A DNA stretch of 53,468 bases, from the NCBI RefSeq assembly GCF_024320865.1, contig NZ_JANDBD010000021.1, positions 1 through 53,468 of the forward strand. The letters are read 5' to 3'. Below are positions 17,019 through 24,134 of the stretch, piece after piece (position 1 is the stretch's first letter; each line of letters starts with the position of its first letter). The position numbers and the translations under genes were made by a program. This stretch comes from Mycolicibacterium arenosum (GTDB lineage: Bacteria > Actinomycetota > Actinomycetes > Mycobacteriales > Mycobacteriaceae). The notes below the pieces were generated by a model that was not told the origin of the DNA, searched no databases, and was given only the letters and a program-made list of their open reading frames with translations.

Positions 17019-17945
17019 GTGCGCCGACCCGAGATTTCGCTGTATCTGACGACGTTCACCGACGGCCCCGAGCACGATTGGCCGGCAACGGTCGCGTTGG
17101 CGCGTGCCATGGATGCGGCCGGCGCCGACCGGCTGGTGGTGTCGGACCACGTGGTGTTCGGTGAGAACTTCGACGCCTACGCGGACCCGTCGGTGGGCGG
17201 CACCAGGGGCGGCAGGCAGCCGACCGGTCCGGACGGGGCGTGGTTGGAACCGCTGACGGCGCTGACGGCGATCGCAGCCAGCACGACCCGGATCCGGCTC
17301 GGCACCTCGATTCTGCTTGCGGCGCTGCGTCGTCCGGCGGTGCTGGCGAAGGTCCTGGCGACGCTCGACGTGATCTCCGCCGGGCGCGTGGACATCGGCG
17401 TCGGGGTGGGTTGGCAGCGCGAGGAGTACGAGGCGTGTGGGCTGCCCTTCGAGGGTCGCGGTCGACTGCTCGACCACACGCTCGAGGTGTGCCAGGCACT
17501 CTGGACGCAGCAGCGCGTCGCCTACTCCTCGTCCGAGCTGGAGTTCAACGCGATCCACCAGATGCCGAAACCCGTTCAGCAGGGCGGTGTTCCGCTGTGG
17601 ATCAGTGGAACGGTCAACCGGGCGGTGGCGCGCCGGATCGCGCGATTCGGCACCGGCTGGATTCCGTGGGGGCCGGCGATCGTCGACCTTCCCGGCTCGA
17701 TCGCGGCGATGCGGGAGGCGATCCGTGACGTCGGCGGCGACCCCACCGATCTGCAGGTCCAGGGCACGGCACGCATCGTGAAGGGGGACGACGGCGCGTC
17801 CGACTACGAAGCCTCGATGGCGGTCGTGCCGGACCTGGTAGCCGCGGGCGTGACCGATTTCCGCATCGCGGCGCCGCTGCCGAAGGTCGGGGTTGACGAG
17901 TCGCTGACCCGGCTGGTCGACGCGTTCCGCGCGGTGACGACCTAG
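17019..17945 (+). CDS. F420-type luciferase-like oxidoreductase
   Basis: A 308-residue LLM-class protein, closest in pattern to the F420-dependent TIGR03619 group: LARAMDAAGADRLVVSDHVVFGEN, TRIRLGTSILLAALRRPAVLAKVLATLDVISAGR, and GVGVGWQREEYEACGLPFEGRG. It starts at GTG 17019, 12 bases after the first LLM gene, with no strong ribosome site. Its TAG shares CTAG with the stop of the convergent HNH gene. It may serve the same catabolic pathway, but the reaction is unknown. Confidence 0.8.
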   Translation: MRRPEISLYLTTFTDGPEHDWPATVALARAMDAAGADRLVVSDHVVFGENFDAYADPSVGGTRGGRQPTGPDGAWLEPLTALTAIAASTTRIRLGTSILLAALRRPAVLAKVLATLDVISAGRVDIGVGVGWQREEYEACGLPFEGRGRLLDHTLEVCQALWTQQRVAYSSSELEFNAIHQMPKPVQQGGVPLWISGTVNRAVARRIARFGTGWIPWGPAIVDLPGSIAAMREAIRDVGGDPTDLQVQGTARIVKGDDGASDYEASMAVVPDLVAAGVTDFRIAAPLPKVGVDESLTRLVDAFRAVTT

Positions 17946-19198
17946 TTGGTCGTCGGTGGTGGGTTCGGCTTGTACGGGTCGTACCACCACCAGTGGGCGC
18001 GTTCGCCGGTCGGCCCTTTGTAGGGGGCGACCGCGGGTGGGGGTGTCGTGGGTGGCCTGGCGAGGGAGGCGTTCGTCAGTGTTCGGCCGCGACGGTCGGT
18101 GACGGTGAGGTGGTAAGCGTCACCGCCGATCGTGATGACACCCCGGTGATGCAGGCGGTGGTGGTACGGGCAGACCAGGACCAGATTCCACAGTTCGGTG
18201 GGTCCGCCGTCCTCCCAGTGCACGATGTGGTGCGCGTGCAACCTGCGGGTGGCGTGGCAGCCCGGCACCACGCAGGTGCCGCGGTCGCGGTGCTCCAGCG
18301 CGCGGCGCAGGCGCCGGTTCACGGTGCGGGCGGCCCGCCCGGTGCCGATCACCCGGCCCGCGCGTTCGAACCACACCTCACAGGTCGCGTCGCAGAGCAG
18401 GTAGCGGCGCTCCTCGTCGGACAGCAGCGGCCCGAGATGCAGCGATGCGAGACGCTGGTCGAGGTCGAGGTGGACCGCGACGGTGGTGCGCTGGCCGTGC
18501 GGGCGACGCTCCACGTCGGCGTCCCAGCCGGCGTCGACCAGGCTCATGAACGCGTCCAACGTGGTCGGCATGGGCGGGGTCTGCGCGGTTTCGCGGTCGG
18601 CGTGATCGCGTTTCCAGTCGGCGATCAGCGCGTCGCGGTGCGAGCCCAGGGCGGCGTCGAACCGGGCGGCATCCAGCTTCGGCAGGGTGATCTTCCAGGT
18701 GGTGTGGTCCCCGTGCTCGGACTTGGTGATCGACCGCTTCGGTTCGGGCTTGGGTGCCGGGTCGGGTGTCGATTCCAGGCTGATGGCCGTGCGCAGTTGG
18801 GTGACGGTCGCACTCCGGGCGAGGTGGGCGTAGTGGGCGTCGGAACCGTCGCCGGCGTTCTCCGCGATCGCGCCGACCTGATCGAGTGACAACCGGCCCT
18901 CGCGCAGCCCGTCGGTGCACTGCGGGAACTCGGAGGCACGTTTGGCGATGGCGACGACGGTCTCGGCGTTGCGCGGCGAGCATCCGGTCTTCCAGGCGAC
19001 CAGTGCGGCGATCGAGCGGCAGCCGGTGTTGCCCCAGAGGCCGTAGACGCCGTCGCCGTCGATCTCGGCGACGATGTCGACGATCCGGCCGTCCAGCGCG
19101 TTGCGCTGCCCGGTGATCTCGGCGAGTTCGGCGAACAACGCGTCGAGGCGCTCGCCGCGACTGAGGTCGGGCCCGTAAGACGCTGCCGCCGTGGACAT
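17942..19198 (-). CDS. 13E12-type DUF222/HNH endonuclease-motif protein
   Basis: A 418-residue protein of the mycobacterial 13E12 repeat family. The N-terminal DUF222 region (about 12-230) precedes a C-terminal HNH module at about 309-353: CxxxxC, then HAHHIVHWEDGG, then CPYHHRLHH. The tail is proline-rich and ends WWWYDPYKPNPPPTTN. Members occur in many copies per genome, are often variable in location, and have no settled function. ATG 19198 is preferred because the family starts there; the longer frame runs into the upstream hairpin and small gene. It is a marker of genome plasticity. Confidence 0.85.
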   Translation of the reverse strand: MSTAAASYGPDLSRGERLDALFAELAEITGQRNALDGRIVDIVAEIDGDGVYGLWGNTGCRSIAALVAWKTGCSPRNAETVVAIAKRASEFPQCTDGLREGRLSLDQVGAIAENAGDGSDAHYAHLARSATVTQLRTAISLESTPDPAPKPEPKRSITKSEHGDHTTWKITLPKLDAARFDAALGSHRDALIADWKRDHADRETAQTPPMPTTLDAFMSLVDAGWDADVERRPHGQRTTVAVHLDLDQRLASLHLGPLLSDEERRYLLCDATCEVWFERAGRVIGTGRAARTVNRRLRRALEHRDRGTCVVPGCHATRRLHAHHIVHWEDGGPTELWNLVLVCPYHHRLHHRGVITIGGDAYHLTVTDRRGRTLTNASLARPPTTPPPAVAPYKGPTGERAHWWWYDPYKPNPPPTTN

Positions 19199-19247
19199 GA
19201 CCCCATATTGGCACGCGGGTACGACAATTTTTCGTCGCAGAAAACGA

Positions 19248-19279
19248 AGGAGGGGCACCCGATTCCGGGTGCCCCTCCT
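19248..19279 (-). terminator. Strong hairpin terminator
   Basis: A perfect 14-bp stem (19248-19261 with 19266-19279) and four-base loop, followed on the minus strand by the T-rich TTCGTTTTC. It lies 14 bases past the stop of the small secreted-protein gene and separates that gene from the HNH gene. Confidence 0.8.
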
Positions 19280-19292
19280 GTCGTGCTGTGGA

Positions 19293-19460
19293 TCAGCGGC
19301 CGTTGCCCACGGTCGCCTGCGCGGAGCCGACGGTGGCCTGCTGCTGGATGTCCTGCACCCACTGGTGATGGCCCACATCCGCGCTGGCCGGGGCGGCCAG
19401 GCCGAACAGTGCTGCGGCGAATCCGGTGGCGATCGCGCTGGAGATTGCGAACTTCTTCAT
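19293..19460 (-). CDS. Small secreted protein, 55 residues
   Basis: Residues 1-27 form a clear signal peptide: MKKF, a hydrophobic stretch SAIATGFAAALFGLAAP, and an ASA-D cleavage site. The mature part is only about 28 residues, beginning DVGHHQWVQDIQQQ and containing two copies of QATVG. It starts at ATG 19460 with a long AAGGAAGAGGG ribosome site and is followed by a strong terminator, which supports a real, separately expressed gene. The family is not recognised. Function unknown; export to the envelope or medium is expected. Confidence 0.75.
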   Translation of the reverse strand: MKKFAISSAIATGFAAALFGLAAPASADVGHHQWVQDIQQQATVGSAQATVGNGR

Positions 19461-19707
19461 GATCTTCCCTCTTCCTTCTCGACTTGTCGTCGTGGTCTGA
19501 TGGGTAGAACCAGCAGGTCAGGCCACATATTCCAGTGGCTGTATTTGAACGACGACTGGCAGTAATGCGTGCGTCTGGGGGCCGATCACGTGTGACCGAT
19601 TGGGCCTGCGTTCGGGCGGAGCCGGTGGCGCCGCCGCCGACGCACCAGCCGTGCGTGGAATCAGGAGACTTTGCGTCTGCTCGGCGGGATGGGTACGCAC
19701 CGGTTGG

Positions 19708-19737
19708 CTAGAACGATATTCTAGAATACTGTTCTAG
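19708..19737. promoter_or_regulatory. Three-half-site operator before the TetR gene
   Basis: CTAGAA-N5-TTCTAG occurs twice, overlapping through a shared central TTCTAGAA (19708-19724 and 19721-19737). It ends two bases before the TetR start and contains a -10-like TAGAAT at 19722-19727. Such a site suits autorepression by the TetR protein and could seat two dimers. Confidence 0.65.
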
Positions 19738-19739
19738 AC

Positions 19740-20321
19740 ATGGCATCGGATGAGAGGACTCAGGCCATCCTCGACGCCGCGTTGGCGGTGTTCCTGGAAG
19801 CCGGGGTGCCCGCCGCGTCGATCGAGGAGATCCGCCGACGATCGGGCGCCAGCGTCGGCTCGCTCTACCACCGGTTCGGCAGCAAGGAGGGCATCGCCGC
19901 GGCGGTGTACCTCGCTGCGCTGCGCGATTATCAGCGCGATTTCGTCGCTGCGCTAGACCGCTCCCGAACCGCCGCGGACGGTGTGAGATCCGCGGTGCGC
20001 GCCCACCTCCGCTGGGTGGTGCGCAATCCGCAGCGGGCCCGATTCCTCCTGCTGATCGCCGGGACCGACGTCCGCCGCGCGGCACGGGACGACCTGCGCG
20101 CGCTCAACGAGGCGTTCTTCTCGGCGGTCACCGACTGGCTGCACCGGCACAGCGACGAGATCCGCACCGGGTCGACCGACGTGGTCTACGCGCTGTGGCT
20201 CGGACCGAGCCAGGAACTGGCCAGGCTGTGGCTGGCCCGCGGTCAGCACGGGTCGTTGCGCACCGAAACCACCCACCTGGCGGAGGCCGCCTGGCGGGCA
20301 CTACGAAGGGACGACGAATGA
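19740..20321 (+). CDS. TetR-family regulator, autoregulated
   Basis: A 193-residue TetR regulator. The helix-turn-helix spans about residues 5-50 (AILDAALAVFLEAGVPAASIEEI, then GASVGSLYHRFGSKEG). The C-terminal domain is unassigned. ATG 19740 follows directly on the operator, leaving no room for a ribosome site, so the mRNA is probably leaderless or nearly so, with TAGAAT at 19722 as the -10. It overlaps the crotonase gene as ATGA, so it likely controls itself and that gene. Confidence 0.85.
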   Translation: MASDERTQAILDAALAVFLEAGVPAASIEEIRRRSGASVGSLYHRFGSKEGIAAAVYLAALRDYQRDFVAALDRSRTAADGVRSAVRAHLRWVVRNPQRARFLLLIAGTDVRRAARDDLRALNEAFFSAVTDWLHRHSDEIRTGSTDVVYALWLGPSQELARLWLARGQHGSLRTETTHLAEAAWRALRRDDE

Positions 20322-21142
20322 GCGTGTACGCCGAACTGCTCCGTCAGGGTCGCGAGGCCGATGAGCGCTACGTCGAAGTGCAACGACGAGCGGACTCCGC
20401 CGTCGTGACCTTCAACGAACCCGACCGGCTCAACGTGCTCAGCGCGCCGCTAGTGGCCCAGGCCAAGGAGGCGATCGTCGACCTCGTTGGCGACCCGGCC
20501 ATACGAACCGTCGTGCTGACCGGGGCCGGTCGCGGCTTCAGCGCGGGCGGGGATCTCGCGATGATGCGACTCGCCGAAGACCACCTCGCCGACGAGGCGG
20601 GCACCACGGACATCTGGCGCTGGATCCGATACGAATTCGGCGGCGTCGCAAGGCTCATCGCGCGCAGCGACACCGCTTTCGTCGCGGCGATCAACGGCCC
20701 GGCCGCGGGTGTCGGACTCGCGTGGGCGCTCACCTGCGACGTCATCATCGCGTCGGAGGACGCCCTGATCGTGCCCGCATTCGGAAAGCTGGGCCTGATC
20801 CCCGAGGTGGGCACCTCGTGGGCGCTGACGCGGCGGCTGGGTTACCAGGGCGCGTTCGCGTTCTTCGCGGGCGGCACGCCACTGGCCGCCCGTCGAGCGC
20901 TGGAACTCGGACTCGTACAGGAGGTCGTGACCGCCGCCGAGTTAAGTGTCGCCGCGGACGCTTGGTGCCGACGCATCGCACTGCTGCCGCCGCACGCGCT
21001 GGCGATGGCGAAACCCCTTCTGCGCCAGGCTGCCGACATCACCTGGGACGCCAGCATCACGATGGAGGAGTTCGCCGAGCCGAACTGCTTCACCACCGGG
21101 GTGTTCCAGCGGACGGTGCGTGGGCTGACCGAACCGGGCTGA
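20318..21142 (+). CDS. Enoyl-CoA hydratase/isomerase, PaaG-like
   Basis: A 274-residue crotonase. The oxyanion-hole segments are FSAGGDLAMM and INGPAAGVGLAWALTCD. The first hydratase glutamate is replaced (GVGLAW rather than GGGxE). The second site reads FGKLGLIPEVGTSW, the pattern of isomerases such as PaaG and ECI, with Glu in LIPE. Isomerase activity is therefore more likely than hydration. ATG 20318 overlaps the TetR stop. The longer upstream open frame is TetR shadow and was discarded. Confidence 0.85.
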   Translation: MSVYAELLRQGREADERYVEVQRRADSAVVTFNEPDRLNVLSAPLVAQAKEAIVDLVGDPAIRTVVLTGAGRGFSAGGDLAMMRLAEDHLADEAGTTDIWRWIRYEFGGVARLIARSDTAFVAAINGPAAGVGLAWALTCDVIIASEDALIVPAFGKLGLIPEVGTSWALTRRLGYQGAFAFFAGGTPLAARRALELGLVQEVVTAAELSVAADAWCRRIALLPPHALAMAKPLLRQAADITWDASITMEEFAEPNCFTTGVFQRTVRGLTEPG

Positions 21143-21166
21143 CAACAACGGGCCTTACCGTAAGCT
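21139..21166 (+). promoter_or_regulatory. Promoter for the DapB-like gene, probably leaderless
   Basis: CTGACA at 21139-21144, a 16-base spacer, then TAAGCT at 21161-21166. The ATG follows seven bases later, as in leaderless mycobacterial transcripts. No ribosome site is visible. The gene may thus be expressed apart from the TetR operon. Confidence 0.5.
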
Positions 21167-21173
21167 TCACGGC

Positions 21174-22223
21174 ATGTTGCGCGTCGTCCAGTGGGCGACG
21201 GGGACCGTGGGCAGGCACGCGGTCGCCGCCGTCGCCGAGCACCCCGACCTCGAACTCGTCGGCGCGTACGTCTACCACCCCGACAAGGTGGGCCGCGATA
21301 TCGGGGACCTGTGCGGCGTCGGCCCTCTCGGCGTGACGGCGACGGCCGAGCGCACGGACATCGAGGCGCTCGACGCCGACTGCGTGCTCTACATGCCGCA
21401 GGGCGAGATGAATCCGATGGGAGCGCTCGACGACATCTGCGCGCTGCTGCAATCGGGCAAGAACGTGGTGTCGACGGCGGTCACCGCGCTGATCTACCCG
21501 GCCAGCATAGGGGCGCAGGTCGTCGAGCGACTGAACGCGGCATGTGCCAAGGGCAGCAGCTCGTTTCACGCAACGGGTATCGAGCCGGGTTGGGCAGCCG
21601 AGGTGCTGCCGCTTACCATGTCGGGGCTCTTCCGCCGGATCGACACGCTCGTCGTGCAGGAGCTGCTCGACTACAGCACCTACGACAGCGCCGACATGCT
21701 GTTCGACATCATGGGATTCGGCAGGGGACCGGACGAGCCGGTGCCGCTGGCGGATCCGGTGCTGGCCGGGTCGACGTTCAAGGCGTCGCTGATGCTCGTC
21801 GCCGACGGGCTGGGCGCCACCATCGACGACTTCTCCTACGACCGGCGCGTCGCGGTCGCCGCCGCGGCCTTCGACGTGAAGGCCGGCCGCATCGAGGCGG
21901 GAACCGTTTCAGCGCAACGGTTCAGCTGCACCGCGATCATCGGCGGACGGCCCGCGCTGACCATCGAGCACATCACCCGCTTGAGTGACGACGAGGCGCC
22001 GGACTGGCCGCGGGGTCGCGGCTGGAAGGTCACCGTTGAGGGGACTCCGTCGATGGTGCTGGAGAGCCGTATCGCCACCCACGGCGAGGACGAGACCGAC
22101 CAGGGGTGCCTCGGGACGGCGATGCACGCCGTGCACGCGATCGCGCCGGTATGCGCTGCGGCGCCGGGTATCAGGACGTTCCTCGACCTGCCCACGATCG
22201 TCGGTCGCGGCGTACTGCGCTGA
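21174..22223 (+). CDS. Dihydrodipicolinate reductase-like NAD(P)-binding protein
   Basis: A 349-residue protein with an N-terminal Rossmann start, RVVQWATGTVGRHAVAAVAEHPDLELVGAYVY, and the CVLYMPQGE and NVVSTAVTALIYP segments of the large mycobacterial DapB-like family. It is longer than true DapB, and M. tuberculosis uses a separate dapB, so a lysine-pathway role is unlikely. Relatives sit beside lipid and steroid genes. ATG 21174 follows the crotonase by 31 bases. The product is probably a cytoplasmic oxidoreductase of unknown substrate. Confidence 0.75.
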   Translation: MLRVVQWATGTVGRHAVAAVAEHPDLELVGAYVYHPDKVGRDIGDLCGVGPLGVTATAERTDIEALDADCVLYMPQGEMNPMGALDDICALLQSGKNVVSTAVTALIYPASIGAQVVERLNAACAKGSSSFHATGIEPGWAAEVLPLTMSGLFRRIDTLVVQELLDYSTYDSADMLFDIMGFGRGPDEPVPLADPVLAGSTFKASLMLVADGLGATIDDFSYDRRVAVAAAAFDVKAGRIEAGTVSAQRFSCTAIIGGRPALTIEHITRLSDDEAPDWPRGRGWKVTVEGTPSMVLESRIATHGEDETDQGCLGTAMHAVHAIAPVCAAAPGIRTFLDLPTIVGRGVLR

Positions 22224-22228
22224 ATGTC

Positions 22229-22531
22229 CTAGCAGCTGGCGTCGACGAACACGGTCATCGACGTCACCTGCGTCATCGGATCCATCTGCGCGCCCGGATA
22301 CCCGGAGTCGTATCGGCTGTAGGACTGGCCGGCCCGCACGCTCGTCACCGTGCACTGCGAAAGCGGCTGCGAGCCCGTGCGGTTGACGATCACGGTGTTG
22401 CCCCTGGCCTGCAGCTGCATCACCAGGTCTTCGGCGTTGCCACCGCCGACGGGTGCGGCGTGGGCTGCGCCCGCGAAGGCGATCCCGCCGGCTGCGAGAG
22501 CGGCTAAGGCGACGTTGATGAGGAACTTCAT
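22229..22531 (-). CDS. Small secreted protein, candidate target of the adjacent ECF sigma factor
   Basis: A 100-residue protein with a signal peptide (MKFLINVALAALAAGGIAFAG to AHA, cleavage near 25-26). The mature domain has GNAEDLVMQLQARGNTVIVNRTG and ends VFVDASC, leaving two cysteines (in SQCTVTS and the last residue) that could pair. It resembles small exported mycobacterial proteins, but no function is known. About 60 bases upstream of ATG 22531 lies the same 11+5 base motif found upstream of the DUF417-sigma operon. I infer it belongs to that regulon. Confidence 0.75.
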   Translation of the reverse strand: MKFLINVALAALAAGGIAFAGAAHAAPVGGGNAEDLVMQLQARGNTVIVNRTGSQPLSQCTVTSVRAGQSYSRYDSGYPGAQMDPMTQVTSMTVFVDASC

Positions 22532-22590
22532 TGTTCGATCCTTCTGTCGGAGCTACCGCGACACCTGCCGGTGCGCGCTGACAGATCGGT

Positions 22591-22619
22591 AGTGCTACGA
22601 CAATCGGAAAGCGTTACAC
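22591..22619 (-). promoter_or_regulatory. ECF-type promoter motif, copy upstream of secreted gene
   Basis: On the minus strand GTGTAACGCTT, 13 bases, then GCACT. An identical arrangement lies at 24106-24134. The GTAAC core looks like an ECF -35 element. It overlaps the stop codon of the anti-sigma gene. Start codon of the secreted gene is 60 bases downstream. Confidence 0.5.
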
Positions 22620-22850
22620 CCGCCAGTCCTTGAAGGCGTCCAGGAGCCGCGTGCGGAACTCGGGTGCGATCTCGTCGTCCGGGATCCTGCCCACCGTTCC
22701 GATGGTGGAACGGAACTGCTGCAGGTAGTTGTCGCACCCGTCGCAGTCGAGCAGGTGCTCGTCGAACCGCGCGCGGGTATCGAGGTCGAGCGACTCGTCG
22801 AGGTACGCGGTGACCAGTTCGACGATTTCGTTGCAGTCCAATGGCTTCAC
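22614..22850 (-). CDS. Zinc-binding anti-sigma factor (ZAS type)
   Basis: A 78-residue soluble anti-sigma factor. The zinc-anti-sigma motif is H32-x3-C36-x2-C39, with an upstream C6. Proteins such as RsrA/RshA use this set to hold zinc and release the sigma factor on thiol oxidation. GTG 22850 overlaps the sigma stop as GTGA, so it is translationally coupled. It is short, with no membrane segment, so signals are probably sensed in the cytoplasm. The long open frame covering it is a chimera of other genes' shadows. Confidence 0.85.
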   Translation of the reverse strand: MKPLDCNEIVELVTAYLDESLDLDTRARFDEHLLDCDGCDNYLQQFRSTIGTVGRIPDDEIAPEFRTRLLDAFKDWRV

Positions 22851-23485
22851 GACGCATCCCTCAGATAGTCCTCGAGCACCTGGCGGATCGCCGCCCGACC
22901 GCGGTGCAACAGCACCCGCTGATTCGCGATGCTGATGTCCAACAGTTCGCACACCTCGGCGGAGTCGAGGCCGAGCATGTCCCGAAGGGTCACGACGACC
23001 CGTTGCCGCTCGGGCAGTGTCGCGAGTCCGCGCTGTGCGACGGCTGTCAGTTCGTGGCTCAGCACCGAGCCCTCCGGGGTGTCGGGGAACGGGGCGGGCG
23101 CTTCGGCGTCCTTCCAGTGGCCGGCCCATTCGTCGCCCTCCGCCCGGAACCGCTCGGGATCCACCGTGCCGCCGGTGAACGCCTTGATCTGAGCGTCGAC
23201 GTGCTTGCGCTCCTTGAGGCCCCTGGCTTTCGCGATGTTGATGAGCACGGTGAAAAGCCAAGTGCGCAGGGACGATCGGCCTTCGAATCCGTCGATCCCC
23301 TTGAGCAGCGCGATCCAGGTCTCCTGTACGACGTCTTCGGCGTGTTCCCGACTCGGCACGTATCCGCGCGCCACCCGGAGCATGGCCGGGGTGTGGCGAT
23401 CGATCAGACGGGCGAAGGCGCCCTGGTCGCCGGCGCGAAGCGCGGCGACGAGGGCACCCTCGTCGTCCGACAGGGTGGTGGTCAT
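22847..23485 (-). CDS. ECF RNA polymerase sigma factor
   Basis: A 212-residue ECF sigma factor. Region 2 runs FARLIDRHTPAMLRVARGYV, EHAEDVVQETWIALL, then RTWLFTVLINIAKAR. Region 4 is LPERQRVVVTLRDMLGLDSAEVCELL, then SIANQRVLLHRGR. The start may be ATG 23485 (chosen) or GTG 23542, which lies only six bases past the DUF417 stop; neither has a clear ribosome site. It lies between a DUF417 membrane protein and its own anti-sigma factor. Which named sigma factor it is could not be settled. Confidence 0.85.
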   Translation of the reverse strand: MTTTLSDDEGALVAALRAGDQGAFARLIDRHTPAMLRVARGYVPSREHAEDVVQETWIALLKGIDGFEGRSSLRTWLFTVLINIAKARGLKERKHVDAQIKAFTGGTVDPERFRAEGDEWAGHWKDAEAPAPFPDTPEGSVLSHELTAVAQRGLATLPERQRVVVTLRDMLGLDSAEVCELLDISIANQRVLLHRGRAAIRQVLEDYLRDAS

Positions 23486-23548
23486 CGCGGCATCGGGGTG
23501 ATTCTCGCCCCGAGCCGGACGGTCCCGGAGCGAAATCGGCACGACGGA

Positions 23549-24052
23549 TCAGGCACGACGTCCGGAGCGTGCGCTGCTGAGAGCGTCGCCCAGGGTCCAG
23601 ACTGCGATTCCCAGCAGGGCGACGTCCTTGATCAGGAACTGCCCGGTCGTGCCGAGCCACGGGAAGCCGCCCTCGGCCGCCTCCACGACACCGGGTGTCG
23701 TGAACAGGAAGCTGATGGTCGCGAGGAACAGGCCGATCGAGATGACGCTGCCGACCGCGGACACCTTCGGCAGCCAGGGTTTGACGGCGAGCAGCACGGC
23801 TGCACTGACCTCGACGACGCCGAGCAGTGACGAGAACGTCGTCACCGAGAAGATCTCGTACAGCCAGCTCATGAAAGGGCTGTTGGCGACGAGCGGTTGG
23901 ATGCCCTGTGCCTCGTACGCGGTGAACTTCAGCACGCCGATCCAGCCGATCACCAGGACCAGCCCGTAGCGGGCGATAGTGCCGCCGATGCGGGTGATTC
24001 GGGCGTCCAGCGCGGATGCGTCGACGTGCACGGTGTCGGTGATCGCGGTCAT
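23549..24052 (-). CDS. DUF417 (YkgB/RclC-like) membrane protein
   Basis: A 167-residue inner-membrane protein with four hydrophobic segments: ARYGLVLVIGWIGVLKF, SLLGVVEVSAAVLLAV, SVISIGLFLATISFLF, and FLIKDVALLGIAVWTL. The segments GVLKFTAYEAQGIQPLVANSPFMSWLY and FLFTTPG are characteristic of the DUF417 family, which includes E. coli RclC, part of the reactive-chlorine response. AGGAG lies nine bases before ATG 24052. It is the first gene of an operon with the sigma and anti-sigma genes, linking it to oxidative stress by inference. Confidence 0.85.
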   Translation of the reverse strand: MTAITDTVHVDASALDARITRIGGTIARYGLVLVIGWIGVLKFTAYEAQGIQPLVANSPFMSWLYEIFSVTTFSSLLGVVEVSAAVLLAVKPWLPKVSAVGSVISIGLFLATISFLFTTPGVVEAAEGGFPWLGTTGQFLIKDVALLGIAVWTLGDALSSARSGRRA

Positions 24053-24105
24053 GATGCACTCCTGAAGGTCTCGGGCCGACGCTTCGTCGACCGGTTACCG
24101 AGTGC

Positions 24106-24134
24106 AGTGCCGCCGGGACGCCGAAGCGTTACAC
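24106..24134 (-). promoter_or_regulatory. ECF-type promoter motif, copy upstream of DUF417-sigma operon
   Basis: On the minus strand GTGTAACGCTT, 13 bases, then GCACT, matching 22591-22619 in sequence and spacing. It lies 54-82 bases before the DUF417 start and overlaps the stop of the S9 peptidase gene. Autoregulation by the ECF sigma factor is the simplest reading. Confidence 0.5.

Noticed and set aside
16458..17990. A 510-residue minus-strand frame across both luciferase-like genes
   Set aside because: Low-complexity Arg/His/Asp-rich composition with no motif; both plus-strand genes are clear family members.
17942..19198. Treating the HNH protein as an active mobile element
   Set aside because: The 13E12 family is repetitive, but no terminal repeats, target duplication or reverse transcriptase/intron parts were found around it.
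22614..24059. A 481-residue frame spanning anti-sigma, sigma and DUF417 genes
   Set aside because: Only its last 78 residues are real (anti-sigma factor). The rest is out of frame with the sigma and DUF417 genes.
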